Assembly (NCBI RefSeq): GCF_000720175.1
Contig: NZ_JOIX01000032.1
Span: forward strand, 1 to 64,000
Length of the DNA: 64,000 bases
Source: Streptomyces sp. NRRL S-337
GTDB lineage: Bacteria > Actinomycetota > Actinomycetes > Streptomycetales > Streptomycetaceae
Direction: 5' to 3'
Both the position numbers and the translations under genes were made by a program. Shown in pieces: positions 51,102 through 60,634 of the stretch (positions are counted from its first letter, which is position 1; each line of letters opens with the position of its first letter). The notes beneath the pieces were generated by a model. The model was not told where the DNA came from and searched no databases. It saw only the letters and a list, made by a program, of their open reading frames with translations.

Positions 51102-52163
51102 ATGAAGACGCAGGTCAGCAGGGAACCCTTCGGCATGCTGGACGACGGAACCGGCGTCGACCGCTGGACCCTGGAGTCGGGCACCGGCCCGGACGCACTA
51201 CGGGTGCGGATCCTGACGTACGGCGGCATCGTCCAGACCGTCGAGGCTCCCGACCGGGACGGCAGGTCCGGCCAGCTGGCGCTCGGCTTCCGCGACCTGA
51301 CCTCCTACGTGGCCCACGGCGGCTCCCACTTCGGCGCGCTGGTCGGCCGCTACGCCAACAGGGTCGCCGGGGCCGCCTTCCCCCTCGACGGCAGGACGTA
51401 CCCGCTGACGGCGAACGACGGGCGCAACAGCTTGCACGGCGGGCCGCGCAACTTCTCCCGAGTGGTGTGGGACGCGCGGCAGATCGAGAACGGAGTGGAG
51501 CTCCACCGGGTCAGCCCCGACGGCGAGGAGGGCTTCCCCGGCAACCTGGACGTGCGGGTGGCCTACACCCTCTCCCCCGGCCCGCGCGGCGGCGCCCTGC
51601 ACCTCTCCTACGACGCGCACACCGACGCCCCCACCGTCGTGAACCTCACCAACCACACCTATCTCCACCTGGGTGGGGACGGCAGCGGCAGCGCCACCGG
51701 GCACGAGCTGCGGCTCGCCGCGAGCCGCTACACGCCCGTCGACGACACCGGCATTCCGCTGCCCGGCGCGCCGGCCGAGGTCGCCGGCACCCGCTTCGAC
51801 TTCCGGACCGCCCGCGCAGTGGGCGGCCCGTACGACCACAACTTCGTGCTGGACGGCGGCGTGACCACCACCCCACGCCCGGTCGCGGAGCTGTACGACC
51901 CGGCCTCCGGCCGTGCCCTGGAGCTGGCCACGACAGAACCCGGTCTGCAGCTCTACACCGCCGACCACCTCGACGGCTCCCTCACCGGCTTCTCCGGCCT
52001 GCCCTACGGACCGGCGGCCGGCCTGGCCCTCGAGACCCAACACTTCCCGGACTCCCCCCACCGCCCGGACTACCCCAGCACCGTCCTGCGCCCCAACGAG
52101 GTCTACCACTCGGAGACCGTGTACCGCTTCTCGGTACGCCCGGCGGAGGCGGGCGCGGCGTGA
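51102..52163 (+). CDS. galM: Aldose 1-epimerase (galactose mutarotase)
   Basis: The 353-residue protein has the GalM residues: Asn-Arg in VGRYANRVAGA, His112 in SLHGGP, His185 in NLTNHTYLHLG and Glu311 in LALETQHFPDSPH. It interconverts alpha and beta aldoses, feeding the Leloir pathway. ATG 51102 is chosen over ATG 51096 because TAGGCT at 51089-51094 lies exactly seven bases upstream, which fits a leaderless mRNA. The 200-bp gap before it has GTTGGGCGG repeats. Confidence 0.93.
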   Translation: MKTQVSREPFGMLDDGTGVDRWTLESGTGPDALRVRILTYGGIVQTVEAPDRDGRSGQLALGFRDLTSYVAHGGSHFGALVGRYANRVAGAAFPLDGRTYPLTANDGRNSLHGGPRNFSRVVWDARQIENGVELHRVSPDGEEGFPGNLDVRVAYTLSPGPRGGALHLSYDAHTDAPTVVNLTNHTYLHLGGDGSGSATGHELRLAASRYTPVDDTGIPLPGAPAEVAGTRFDFRTARAVGGPYDHNFVLDGGVTTTPRPVAELYDPASGRALELATTEPGLQLYTADHLDGSLTGFSGLPYGPAAGLALETQHFPDSPHRPDYPSTVLRPNEVYHSETVYRFSVRPAEAGAA

Positions 52164-52385
52164 GCCGGGGGCTGTTGCGGGACTCCCCAGGGGGCACCCC
52201 TTAGGGGTTCTGGGGCGTCGCTGGGGCGTCTCCCCTAGGGGCCTCTCATACCGTGCGGTGATGCCAAAGGTCATACCCTGCGGTGACGATTCCCGATTCG
52301 CGATACCCGAAGATGATCAGTGTCCGGCCCACCCGGTCCGGAACCGCTTCGGTCCCCTTTCCTTCGTCTCGGGAGACGTATCACC

Positions 52386-53084
52386 ATGGCCCGCCTCCGC
52401 GCTCCTCATCTCGTCCTGTCCTGTGCGGCATTGACCGCGCTGGTGGCCGGCTGCTCGCTCTCCGGTTTCGGCCCGACCAAAGAGGCGAAGCGCACGTACA
52501 CCGTGGACGGAAAGATCACTGCTCTCTCGGCGACGACCCATGGCGGGGACATCGAGGTGATCCCGGTCGCGGCCGGCGGCTCGGTGAAGGTCACGGAGAA
52601 GTACCGCTACAACGACCGCAAGCCGACCCCGGCCCACAGCGTCAAGGACAGCCGGCTGACCCTGAAGGCCGAGGACTGCGGCATGGGCCGCAAGTGCGAG
52701 GTGGACTTCCGCGTGCTGCTGCCGCGCGATGCCTCCGTCAATCTGCACACCAGCGGCGGGGATGTCACCGTCCGCGGCACCTCGGGCGCCATCGACGCGG
52801 AGACCAGCGGCGGTGACGTCACCATCGCGGACTCCACGGCCCGCAGAGCCCAGGCCAGAACCAGCGGCGGAGACGTCGACCTGACGCTGACCACGATGCC
52901 CGACGACATCTCGGCCCGCACCAGCGGAGGCGACGTCACCGTCCGCCTCCCGAAGGGAAGCTACGCGGTCAAGGCCACAACCGCCGGCGGCACCAGCAAG
53001 GTCTCCGTACCGACGGACCCGCGCTCCCCGCACAAGGTGACGGCCCACACGAGCGGAGGCGATGTGTCGGTGCAGACCTCTTAA
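52386..53084 (+). CDS. DUF4097 beta-helix lipoprotein with TSGGDV repeats
   Basis: The 232-residue precursor has a lipobox V-A-G-C23 and so is probably an outer-face lipoprotein. The mature part is a right-handed repeat fold: GGDIEV, then five TSGGDV repeats spaced about 20 residues apart, as in DUF4097 proteins. GGGAGACG lies before the ATG. The 222-bp gap upstream has two near-copies of CATACC(G/C)TGCGGTGA (about 52248 and 52269). Function unknown; adhesin or envelope-stress roles are proposed for relatives. Confidence 0.85.
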   Translation: MARLRAPHLVLSCAALTALVAGCSLSGFGPTKEAKRTYTVDGKITALSATTHGGDIEVIPVAAGGSVKVTEKYRYNDRKPTPAHSVKDSRLTLKAEDCGMGRKCEVDFRVLLPRDASVNLHTSGGDVTVRGTSGAIDAETSGGDVTIADSTARRAQARTSGGDVDLTLTTMPDDISARTSGGDVTVRLPKGSYAVKATTAGGTSKVSVPTDPRSPHKVTAHTSGGDVSVQTS

Positions 53085-53588
53085 GGACCGATCGCGGTCG
53101 CGGTCGCCGTCTTCTCATCGCCCACCTTCTCATCGCCCACCCACGGGTCGTCGCCATCCGTCGGCACCTCTTGTCACCTGTCATCGTCTCTGGGCACCAG
53201 TCGTCACTTGTGGGCAACTGTCATCGCCTGTCGGCCGCACTTCTCGGAGCCCCCTTCGGTTCGGGCCGATGCGGGCCCCTGGCAGGGCGGCGGTCTCGAA
53301 CGGTGCGTGTGTGCGGTGCTGCATCGGCAGGGCGAGTGGGTGCAGCGCGCCGGGGGGCCGTGTTTGTGGACGGGCGTATCAGGACTGCCGTGATGTGGAT
53401 GCGCTGTAGCCAGGGTGCCGCGATATGGACGTGCTGTATCCGGGTGCCGTGATGTGGATGCGCTCCGCGGGGGCCCAGGCTCGGGGGCTTGAGTCAGGCG
53501 GCGGTGACCGACTCTGGCTGTCAGGTGGCGGTGGCCTGGGCTGACAGGTGGCGGTGACCTCGCTATCAACCGGCGGTGACCACGGCTA
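53085..53588. repeat. Repeat-filled intergenic region between DUF4097 and GH3 genes
   Basis: No gene is supported in about 500 bp. At 53387-53464 a 29/30-bp unit beginning GCCGTGATGTGGATGCGCT occurs two and a half times. At about 53515-53605 CAGGTGGCGGTGACC-like units recur four or five times and run into the 3' end of the GH3 gene. At 53165-53240 CACTTGTGGGCAACTGTCATCG-like words also recur. Confidence 0.7.
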
Positions 53589-56500
53589 TCAGGTGGCGGT
53601 GACCTCCGCTGTGAGGCGGCGGTCGGTGAGGCTGTGGGCTGCCTCGACGGTGTAGACGCCCTTGATTCGGCGCCAGTGGCCCGCCTCCTCGTCCCAGATC
53701 TCGAAGGCGCGGTCCGGGAGCGGGATTTCGGCCTCGGTGCTCTCACCGGGGCCGGCCTCGACGACGGCGAAGCCGACCAGCCAGCGGGCCGGTCGTTCGG
53801 GTGCCGGTGCCTTTGGGGTGGCGTCGGCGGTTGCGGTCGGGGCGGGGCCGGGCTCGGACGTGGCGGTGTACGGGGCGGGATCGGTGCCGTTCAGGGTGGG
53901 CGAGGTGGCGTGGGCGGTCGCCGTCGGGGCGGGCTCAGCACTGTTCGGGGTGGTGGGAGTGAGGGCGGGGGCCAGGTAGATCTGGATGATTTCGCGGCCG
54001 GGGCGGGGGCCTGTGTTGCGGAGGCGTACGCGTACCGAGTCGGGGGTGGTGTCCAGGGACTCGTACTCCCAGTCGGTGTAGCCGAGGCCGTGGCCGAAGG
54101 GGTAGGCGGGGGCGGGGAGCGACGCGGAGCGTTGCCAGGCGCGGTAGCCGATGAACGGGCCTTCGGAGTAGGCGAGTTGACCGTTGGTGGGGGTGACGGT
54201 GGTGACCGGGGCATCGTCGAGGCGGGCCGGCCAGGTGGTGGGGAGCCGGCCGCCGGGCTCGTGGATCCCGAGCAGGACGTCGGCGAGTGCGGCACCTGCC
54301 TCCTGTCCGGGGAACCAGCTCAGCAGGACGGCGGCGACCTGCTCGCGCCAGGGAAGTTCCACCGGGGAGCCGGAGTTGACCACGACGACGGTGCGCGGGT
54401 TGACCGCGGCGACGCGGGTGACCAGCTCGTCCTGGCGGCCGGGAAGACGTAGATCGCTTCGGTCGTAGCCCTCCGACTCGACCTCTTCGGTCGTGGCGAC
54501 GACCACGACCGCGACATCCGCGGCGGCCGCGGCGCGGACCGCTTCCTCGATCTCGGCGTCCGCGTCGAGCTGCGGCGCGTTGTGGCCGAGGGTGAAGTTC
54601 AGCGCGTCCAGCCCCTCTCCCGGCCCGAGGCTGCGCGGTACGAACCGCAGGGTGACGTCGACCTGCTCCCCCGCTGCCAGTTCCGCCGTCAGCTTCTGCT
54701 CGACGGGGTTCATGAACGCCTCGAAGGGGTCGCTGCCCTCGGGTGTGACGGTGTCGTCGAAGAGGACTGTCCCGCCCACGGTCAGCCGGAGGGCGCCGGT
54801 GCCGGCGACGGCGAAGGTGTGGGCGCCGCCGAGGTGTGGGGTGTAGGTGCCGGTCAGTTCGACGGCACTGAGGTTGTGCCGGGTGACGCCGGCGGGGAAG
54901 CGCCCCATCACCTGCACTTTCCCGTCGAACTGCGGAGTCTCGGCCAGCAGGTTGCCGTTCGAGTCGAGGTAACGGGCGTGCAGGGTGAACCCTGCACGGG
55001 CGTGTGGGATCCGGGTGCGCGGGTCGGCGCCGACGGCGAAGGTGACCTCGACGTCGTCGGGCAGGGCCGCGCGTAGTCCGTCCAGCGGGGCGACGATCCG
55101 GTCGGGGAAGACGGTCGCGGATCCGCCGCCGAGGACGCGGGCGTCGCGCGCGGTGGCTCCGATGACGGCGAGGGAGCGGATCGTCGTTACGTCGAGGGGT
55201 AGTACCCGGCGGGCGGCATCCCCCACTGGTTGGGCCCCCACCGCCTCACCGATCACCGCCGTTCCACGTCCTTCCGGTTCGTGGGCCGCCGCTTCACGTC
55301 CTTCCGGGTCGTGGGCTGCCGCTTCGTGGGCTCCCGGTTCCTCGGCTACCGACGCGTGGATAGCCGAAGCCTGGGTTGCCGACGTATGGGCCGCCGACGT
55401 ATGGGTCCCCGAAGCCTGGGTTGCTGGTTTGTCCGCTACCGGCGCGTCGGCCAGCGGTTCACCGCCGACCGGCTCGTTGCGGAGCAGGACGAACGCGCGT
55501 CGGGCGATCTCGCGGGCCATCGCGGGACCGTCGACGTACTGGGGAACGTCGGCCGGGGCGACGGCGGCTGGTACGCCCGCGAGGCATCCCGTCCGAGCGG
55601 CGAGCAGGAGTACGCGGCGGACCGCGTCGTCCACCTCGCATTCGGCCACCTCGCCGGCTCGGACGGCTTCGGCGAGCGGTGCGCCGTAGACGGTACGCGG
55701 GCCGGGCATCGCCACGTCCAGGCCACCACGCAGCGCCCGGACGGTGTCACGGGCGGCTGTCCAGTCGGAGACGTTGCAGCCGTCGAAGCCCCATTCGCCG
55801 CGCAGGACCTCCTGGACGAGGTAGCGGTGTTCGGTCATCGTCGAGCCGTTGACCTGGTTGTACGCCGTCATGATGCCCCAGGGGCGGGCGTGGGTGACGA
55901 TGTGCTCGAACGGCGCGAGGTACAGCTCGCGGAGCGGGCGGGGAGCGATGCGGTTGTCGACGGTGAGCCGGTCGGTCTCGGCGTCGTTGCCGACGAAGTG
56001 CTTGACCGTGGTGGCGACGCCGCCTTCCTGCACCCCGCGTACGTATCCGGTGCCGATCGCGCCGGTGAGAAGCGGGTCTTCCGAGTAGCACTCGAAGTGG
56101 CGGCCGCCCAATGGGGAGCGGTGCAGATTGACGGTCGGCGCCAGGAGGACGTGCACGCCCTTGCGGCGGGCCTCCTGGGCGAGCAGGTGCCCGGCGCGGC
56201 GGGCGAGTTCGGGGTCCCAGGTGGCGGCCAGCGCGGTGGGGCTGGGCAGGGCGACCGAGGGGTCTTCGGCGCTCCACTCCTGGCCGCGCACGCCGATCGG
56301 GCCGTCCGACATCACCAGCGACCGCAGGCCGATCTCGGGGACGGCCGGCAGGGTCCACATGTCCTGACCGGACAGCAGGCGGACCTTGGTGTCGAGGTCG
56401 AGCGCGGTGAGCGCCCGTTCGACGGCCGCGGCGTGTTCGCCTGCGAGTGCTTCCTCGTGTTCGTCGGGGTGCATTCCGCCGTATGCCTCCGCGTGGTCGC

Positions 56501-56627
56501 CGGGGTGCATCTCGCCGTATGCCTCCGTGTGGTCGTCGGCGTGCATCTCGGCGTGTGCATCCGCACGGGTGGAGGCATGGACGGGGGCGGTGTCGCGGGA
56601 CGGGCGGTCTGGCTGGGCATCGGTCAT
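53589..56627 (-). CDS. GH3 beta-glucosidase with PA14 domain and in-frame repeat insertions (1012 aa)
   Basis: The catalytic barrel (about 75-400) has KHFVGND at 209-215 and the nucleophile Asp288 in CNVSDWTA. A second alpha/beta domain, a PA14 insertion (about 575-710, FTLHARYLDSNGNLLAE) and a fibronectin-like end follow. It releases glucose or another sugar from beta-glucosides; no signal peptide is visible, so it is cytosolic. GGAGAG precedes ATG 56627. Odd features: three 12-residue His-rich units H-xx-D/E-H-x-E-A at 29-64, an Ala/His/Glu repeat linker at about 408-470, and an Ala/Pro/Thr insertion near the C-terminus. Divergent from a TetR gene. Confidence 0.9.
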   Translation of the reverse strand: MTDAQPDRPSRDTAPVHASTRADAHAEMHADDHTEAYGEMHPGDHAEAYGGMHPDEHEEALAGEHAAAVERALTALDLDTKVRLLSGQDMWTLPAVPEIGLRSLVMSDGPIGVRGQEWSAEDPSVALPSPTALAATWDPELARRAGHLLAQEARRKGVHVLLAPTVNLHRSPLGGRHFECYSEDPLLTGAIGTGYVRGVQEGGVATTVKHFVGNDAETDRLTVDNRIAPRPLRELYLAPFEHIVTHARPWGIMTAYNQVNGSTMTEHRYLVQEVLRGEWGFDGCNVSDWTAARDTVRALRGGLDVAMPGPRTVYGAPLAEAVRAGEVAECEVDDAVRRVLLLAARTGCLAGVPAAVAPADVPQYVDGPAMAREIARRAFVLLRNEPVGGEPLADAPVADKPATQASGTHTSAAHTSATQASAIHASVAEEPGAHEAAAHDPEGREAAAHEPEGRGTAVIGEAVGAQPVGDAARRVLPLDVTTIRSLAVIGATARDARVLGGGSATVFPDRIVAPLDGLRAALPDDVEVTFAVGADPRTRIPHARAGFTLHARYLDSNGNLLAETPQFDGKVQVMGRFPAGVTRHNLSAVELTGTYTPHLGGAHTFAVAGTGALRLTVGGTVLFDDTVTPEGSDPFEAFMNPVEQKLTAELAAGEQVDVTLRFVPRSLGPGEGLDALNFTLGHNAPQLDADAEIEEAVRAAAAADVAVVVVATTEEVESEGYDRSDLRLPGRQDELVTRVAAVNPRTVVVVNSGSPVELPWREQVAAVLLSWFPGQEAGAALADVLLGIHEPGGRLPTTWPARLDDAPVTTVTPTNGQLAYSEGPFIGYRAWQRSASLPAPAYPFGHGLGYTDWEYESLDTTPDSVRVRLRNTGPRPGREIIQIYLAPALTPTTPNSAEPAPTATAHATSPTLNGTDPAPYTATSEPGPAPTATADATPKAPAPERPARWLVGFAVVEAGPGESTEAEIPLPDRAFEIWDEEAGHWRRIKGVYTVEAAHSLTDRRLTAEVTAT

Positions 56628-56644
56628 ACAGCTCTCCGGTCTCG

Positions 56645-56714
56645 CTGTTGATCCTGTTCGACCTGTTGATCCTGTTCGACCTGTTGGGCTTGTAGGCCTG
56701 TTGGGCTTGTAGGC
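56645..56714. repeat. Tandem repeats in the GH3/tetR divergent promoter
   Basis: CTGTTGATCCTGTTCGAC (18 bp) occurs at 56645-56662 and 56663-56680. CTGTTGGGCTTGTAGGC (17 bp) follows at 56681-56697 and 56698-56714, then decays. The array lies just upstream of the GH3 ribosome site, so it may affect its leader. The rest of the gap to 56920 has no gene. Confidence 0.8.
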
Positions 56715-56920
56715 CTGTTGGGGCTGGCAAGACTGGCGGGGCTGTTGAGGCTGTTGGGTTGTGGGACCTGTCGGGTCTGTGGGAGCTACTGGCCCGCCCG
56801 GGACGTCATGTGGCATCTCCTGGCCGGATTCTGATCGCCCAACCTCCTGAACGGTAGGCATTGTGACCTGTCCGTTACCTTGCCCGTACGAGTTCTCCAC
56901 TCCGGGGTTACGCTCGGCCG

Positions 56921-57655
56921 GTGACAGCACGAGATCGGGGCGCCTCCCGCGACGCTCGGACGGGGCCGCGGCGGGGCGGGGGCGGACGAGAGGCCCAGCG
57001 CGCGGAACGGCGCGAGGCCATCCTGGAGGCCGCCATGGCACTCATCGCCGAGCGGGGTTACCGCCGCACCTCGCTGGCCGCCGTCGCCGAGCGTGCCGGG
57101 CTGACCCAGCAGGGGCTCTTGCACCACTTCCCCACCAAGGAACTGCTGCTGGTCGGTGTGCTGGAGGCGCGCGACCGTTGGGATCTGGCCTCGTCCGCCG
57201 CCGCGTCCGGCACCTGGCGCACCGACACCCTCGCTCAGCTCGTCGACTACAACGCCACCCGCCCCGGCATCGTCCAGACCTACACCGTCCTGGCTGCCGA
57301 CAGCGTCACCGAGGACCACCCGGCCCGCACCTTCTTCGAGTCCCGCTTCGGGACCGTACGCGCGGCGATGGCGGCGGCGCTACGGGCGGAGTTCGGGGAG
57401 CGGCTGCCCGGCGGCCTGACGCCGGAGCGTGCGGCTCCGCTGCTGGTCGCGGTGATGGACGGGCTCCAACTGCAGTGGCTGCTGGACCCGGAGAACGTCG
57501 ATATGCCCGCGGCGTTCAGGGACTTCGTGGCGTTGCTCCGGGGCGGGGAGGGCGAGGGGACGAACGACGGGACGAGTGACGGCACAGGCCACGGGACGAG
57601 CGGCGGCACGGGCCACGGGACGAGGGGCGGAGAAGGCACCCGCCGGAGGACGTGA
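56921..57655 (+). CDS. TetR-family regulator divergent from the GH3 gene
   Basis: The 244-residue protein has a TetR domain after a basic leader: REAILEAAMALIAERGYRRT, SLAAVAERAGLTQQGLLHHF, PTKELLLVGVLEARDR. The C-terminus ends in Gly/Thr/His repeats (GTNDGTSDGTGHGTSGGT), a low-complexity tail. TACGCT at 56909-56914 lies six bases before GTG 56921, suggesting a leaderless mRNA. It probably represses the beta-glucosidase gene and itself, released by a sugar ligand. Confidence 0.9.
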   Translation: MTARDRGASRDARTGPRRGGGGREAQRAERREAILEAAMALIAERGYRRTSLAAVAERAGLTQQGLLHHFPTKELLLVGVLEARDRWDLASSAAASGTWRTDTLAQLVDYNATRPGIVQTYTVLAADSVTEDHPARTFFESRFGTVRAAMAAALRAEFGERLPGGLTPERAAPLLVAVMDGLQLQWLLDPENVDMPAAFRDFVALLRGGEGEGTNDGTSDGTGHGTSGGTGHGTRGGEGTRRRT

Positions 57656-57700
57656 CGGGCGGGCCGGCGGGCGGGGGGACGCGGGGGGACGCCGGAACGC

Positions 57701-58654
57701 CTACCGGAGGGGGGTGAGGCAGGAGGTCGTCATGCCGTCCGAGCTGTACTTGGTGTCGGCCAGGTAGTCCCCGTCGGCGCACTGGTCCCCCGAGGAGTGG
57801 AGGGTGCGGGTCACCTTGAACTGTGCCTCGGCCGATCCGCAGTCCAGTGTCCGCAGGTCCTGGTCGTGCCAGTCGCCGTCATTGTGTACGCAGTCACCGA
57901 CGAGGAGGGTCTGTGCCTTCTCCCCTCCCGTAGTGGACGAGCTGTCGTACGGGTCGTCTGCGAGCAGGCCGATGACGAACAGCACCGGCAGCAGCAGGGC
58001 GAGCAGCGCCATCGGCACCAGGAACAGCATCGCCTCGGGGCGGCGGGTGAGCGGCTTGCCAGGATCGAGCGCGGGCCGGAAGCCGCCCATGGGAGGTGCC
58101 AGTTTGCGGAAGCGGGCCCGGGGGCCGAGGTTCATCAGGAGAGTGAGCGGTGTGATGGCCACAGAGAGCGGGCTCCACCACCCCTGCCACAGGGTTTTCG
58201 CCGACATCTCCCGGTAGGTGGCCAGTCCGCACGAACGGCAGAACATGCCGCTGCGGCTGAGGAACCGCATGACGTAGAGGATGCCCTGATGCCCCCGCAC
58301 GGTGGCCTGGACGGCGGGCTGCGCACCGCAGAACACGCAACCGGGGGCGGCGGGGGCCACGCCGTACGGCTGGGCATACGGGCCCGGGTGCTGGTGGGGT
58401 GGGTGCAGGGGTGAGTACTGGTGAGGCGGGTACTGCGGGTGCTGCTGGGGCGCCGGCGGTTGCTGGGCGTGCGCGTACGCTTGCGGTGCTTGGGCGGCCG
58501 GGACCGGGGCCGGGGCGGGTGTCGAGGTTGGGGCGGGTGTCGAGGTCTGCGTCGGGGTCGGGTAACCCGGCGGTGGGCCGTACGGGTTCGGGCCGGCCTG
58601 GCTCGGCGGCGGAGCGTACGGGTGTGTGCCGTGCGGTGGTGGCGGGGTGGCCAC
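57701..58654 (-). CDS. Proline-rich membrane protein with zinc-finger-like motif, extracytoplasmic Cys domain
   Basis: The 317-residue protein has a Pro/Gln/Tyr-rich N-terminus of 100 residues, a CVFCG...CRSCG zinc-ribbon pair (about 105-145), two membrane segments (the second MLFLVPMALLALLLPVLFVI) and an external C-terminal domain with four Cys (GDCVHNDG, LDCGSAEA, DQCADGDY, TSCLTPL). This resembles the LppU/SCO3897-like family of Streptomyces. GTG 58654 has AGGGGGA upstream. Function unknown. Confidence 0.75.
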   Translation of the reverse strand: MATPPPPHGTHPYAPPPSQAGPNPYGPPPGYPTPTQTSTPAPTSTPAPAPVPAAQAPQAYAHAQQPPAPQQHPQYPPHQYSPLHPPHQHPGPYAQPYGVAPAAPGCVFCGAQPAVQATVRGHQGILYVMRFLSRSGMFCRSCGLATYREMSAKTLWQGWWSPLSVAITPLTLLMNLGPRARFRKLAPPMGGFRPALDPGKPLTRRPEAMLFLVPMALLALLLPVLFVIGLLADDPYDSSSTTGGEKAQTLLVGDCVHNDGDWHDQDLRTLDCGSAEAQFKVTRTLHSSGDQCADGDYLADTKYSSDGMTTSCLTPLR

Positions 58655-59048
58655 AGAGATCCCCCTGAGTCTCGTGGAAAGGATGTCTGGTGCATGCCAT
58701 GCCATGTCGCGTGGTGACATCGCATGGCATGACATCGTGTCGTGTCGCGTCCGGAATCGAGCCCGGTGACGAGCCCGGCAACGAGTCCGGCAACGAGTCC
58801 GGTCAGGTGCCCGCCATTGAGTCGAAACCCGTACCCCGAACGGAATTTGACGCTCGGGAGCGGACCGGACCCGAACCGGACGGACAGAACCGAACCAGGA
58901 CTGAAGCCGGACCGAACCGTACGGGAACCGGAACCCGGACCGGACGGGAACCGGAACCCGGACCGGACGGGAAACCTTATCCGTGGCCGCGCAGGGCCAT
59001 GCACGCGCCCTCTACCGTCGCGCCCCGGGCCCCCGCTTTACTCACCCC
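58655..59048. repeat. Intergenic region with 23-bp and other tandem repeats
   Basis: At 58923-58968 a 23-bp unit (GGGAACCGGAACCCGGACCG plus GAC) occurs twice in tandem. At about 58775-58805 GGCAACGAGTCC is repeated, and near 58690-58745 GCATGCCATG and TGACATCG words recur. No gene is supported in the 394 bp. Confidence 0.75.
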
Positions 59049-60530
59049 ATGAGATCGCTCTTCAACCCCTCACGCATGGCGTACGCCGGGCGCTCAACTG
59101 CTCGGCTGGGCACGCTCGGTGTCGCACTCTTAGCCGTCGTTCCGCTGTCCCTTCCAACCCCATCGGCCGCAGCAGCCCCGGCGCCCACAACGATCGCCAC
59201 CACTCCCACCACCACCGCCACCGTCGTCGCCACCACCACCTCAGCCTCCCTAACCTCCATAGCCCCCATAACCTCCACAACCCCCATAACCTCCGCGAGA
59301 CCCACAACCGCCACCAGTACGGCTACGCCGACGGACCTCACCGTGGAGGAGGGCCGACTGACGCAGGCCGCCCCTCAGGAGATCCTGCGGCGCAGTGGAT
59401 TTGCCGTGTGGCCACGGGAGTTCGTGCGTGGACTGGCGCGGATGAGCACGTATCCGCAGGCCAGGCGGTATGTGGAGGCGGAGGGGCGGGCGTTGTGGCG
59501 GCGTGCCGTGGACCGGGCGCAGGGGCGCGGGCCCGCGGGGGGCGACCTCAGTCGGGACGACGACCGGCCGCTGTATTGGGCACGGTTGGGGATGTCGAAG
59601 GAACTGCGGCAGTGGCGGCCGGGCTTTGACCTGTCCGCTGCTCAACGGGACGCACTGTTAGGCTCGTTGGAGCGTGGATCGCGGGGCCAGGACTCGATCG
59701 AGCTGCCTGCGGGCAAGCACCTGCTGCGGATCGTGGTGACCGGGTTCGACCCGTTCCAGCTGGATACCGATCCGCGGCGGAGCAATCCGTCGGGAGCGGC
59801 GGCACTCGCGCTGGACGGGACGACGATACGGACCGCGTCGGGTGAGCCGGCCCGGATCGAGGCCGCGGTCTTCCCCGTACGGTGGGCCGATTTCGCGCGG
59901 GGAACGGTGGAACGCACGCTGGCCCCGTATTTCCGGCGCGGGCCGCGGCAGGTGGACCTGTTCACGACTATCAGCCAGGGGCGACCGGGGCGGTTCGACG
60001 TGGAGCGGACAAACGGGGCCTGGCGGGGCGGCTATCCGGACAATGTGCGGGAATCGCGTACGGAGACCGTGCCGATTCCGCCCGGGGTACCGACCGTTAC
60101 GCCGCAACCGCAGTGGACGAGCACAAGCCTGCCGTACGCGCGGATCGTAGCGGCCGGTACCGGGCCCTATCCGGTGGTCGATCACACCGCCGTGACGGAG
60201 ATCCCGGCGGGCGGCACGGTGCCGGTCGAGCGGCCGGACGGGCCGACTCCGGGGTCGACCGCCCGGGCCGGGGGCGGTGGGGACTATCTGTCCAACGAGA
60301 TCGCCTATCGGGCGACGCTGCTGCGGGATGCGGTCGGGCGTCCGGCGCTGCCGGGCGGGCATCTGCACACCCCGGTCCTTGAGTTCGGTCCCGACAACAC
60401 GGATCCGGCGAACGGGCAGGTCACCGACCCGGTCCTGGTGCAGAACCGGATGGCGATCAACCAGCAGGTGCGGGAAATCGTGACGGTGGCGGCCGACTCG
60501 GCGGGCGGCGCCGAGGCCGGTACCTCGTAG
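59049..60530 (+). CDS. Secreted pyroglutamyl-peptidase I homologue with Cys-to-Ser active site
   Basis: The 493-residue precursor has a signal peptide (to about residue 42), a Thr-rich linker (47-97), a helical part, and from 226 a peptidase C15 domain: VVTGFDPFQLD with RRSNPSG, then FDVERTN (Glu319). The family's catalytic G-x-Y-x-C-N is here GDYLSNEIAY, so Ser415 replaces the nucleophilic cysteine; GHLHTPVLEFGP (His440) supplies the histidine. It is secreted, unlike cytosolic PGP-I. It may be a serine variant or a non-catalytic binder. The ATG at 59049 starts the signal peptide. Confidence 0.82.
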   Translation: MRSLFNPSRMAYAGRSTARLGTLGVALLAVVPLSLPTPSAAAAPAPTTIATTPTTTATVVATTTSASLTSIAPITSTTPITSARPTTATSTATPTDLTVEEGRLTQAAPQEILRRSGFAVWPREFVRGLARMSTYPQARRYVEAEGRALWRRAVDRAQGRGPAGGDLSRDDDRPLYWARLGMSKELRQWRPGFDLSAAQRDALLGSLERGSRGQDSIELPAGKHLLRIVVTGFDPFQLDTDPRRSNPSGAAALALDGTTIRTASGEPARIEAAVFPVRWADFARGTVERTLAPYFRRGPRQVDLFTTISQGRPGRFDVERTNGAWRGGYPDNVRESRTETVPIPPGVPTVTPQPQWTSTSLPYARIVAAGTGPYPVVDHTAVTEIPAGGTVPVERPDGPTPGSTARAGGGGDYLSNEIAYRATLLRDAVGRPALPGGHLHTPVLEFGPDNTDPANGQVTDPVLVQNRMAINQQVREIVTVAADSAGGAEAGTS

Positions 60531-60634
60531 CGGAAGGAGGGGGCGAGCGGGTGCGGAAAGCCGGCGCGACCGGGCCTGCGAAGAGTTATCCACAGGCCCG
60601 CACGCGTCGGGGCCGCGGCGGGCATCATGGGGGA

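Noticed and set aside
56628..57041. Extension of the GH3 protein upstream of ATG 56627
   Set aside because: The extra residues are repeat-derived (Gln/Pro/Thr) and cross the divergent promoter; ATG 56627 has GGAGAG upstream.
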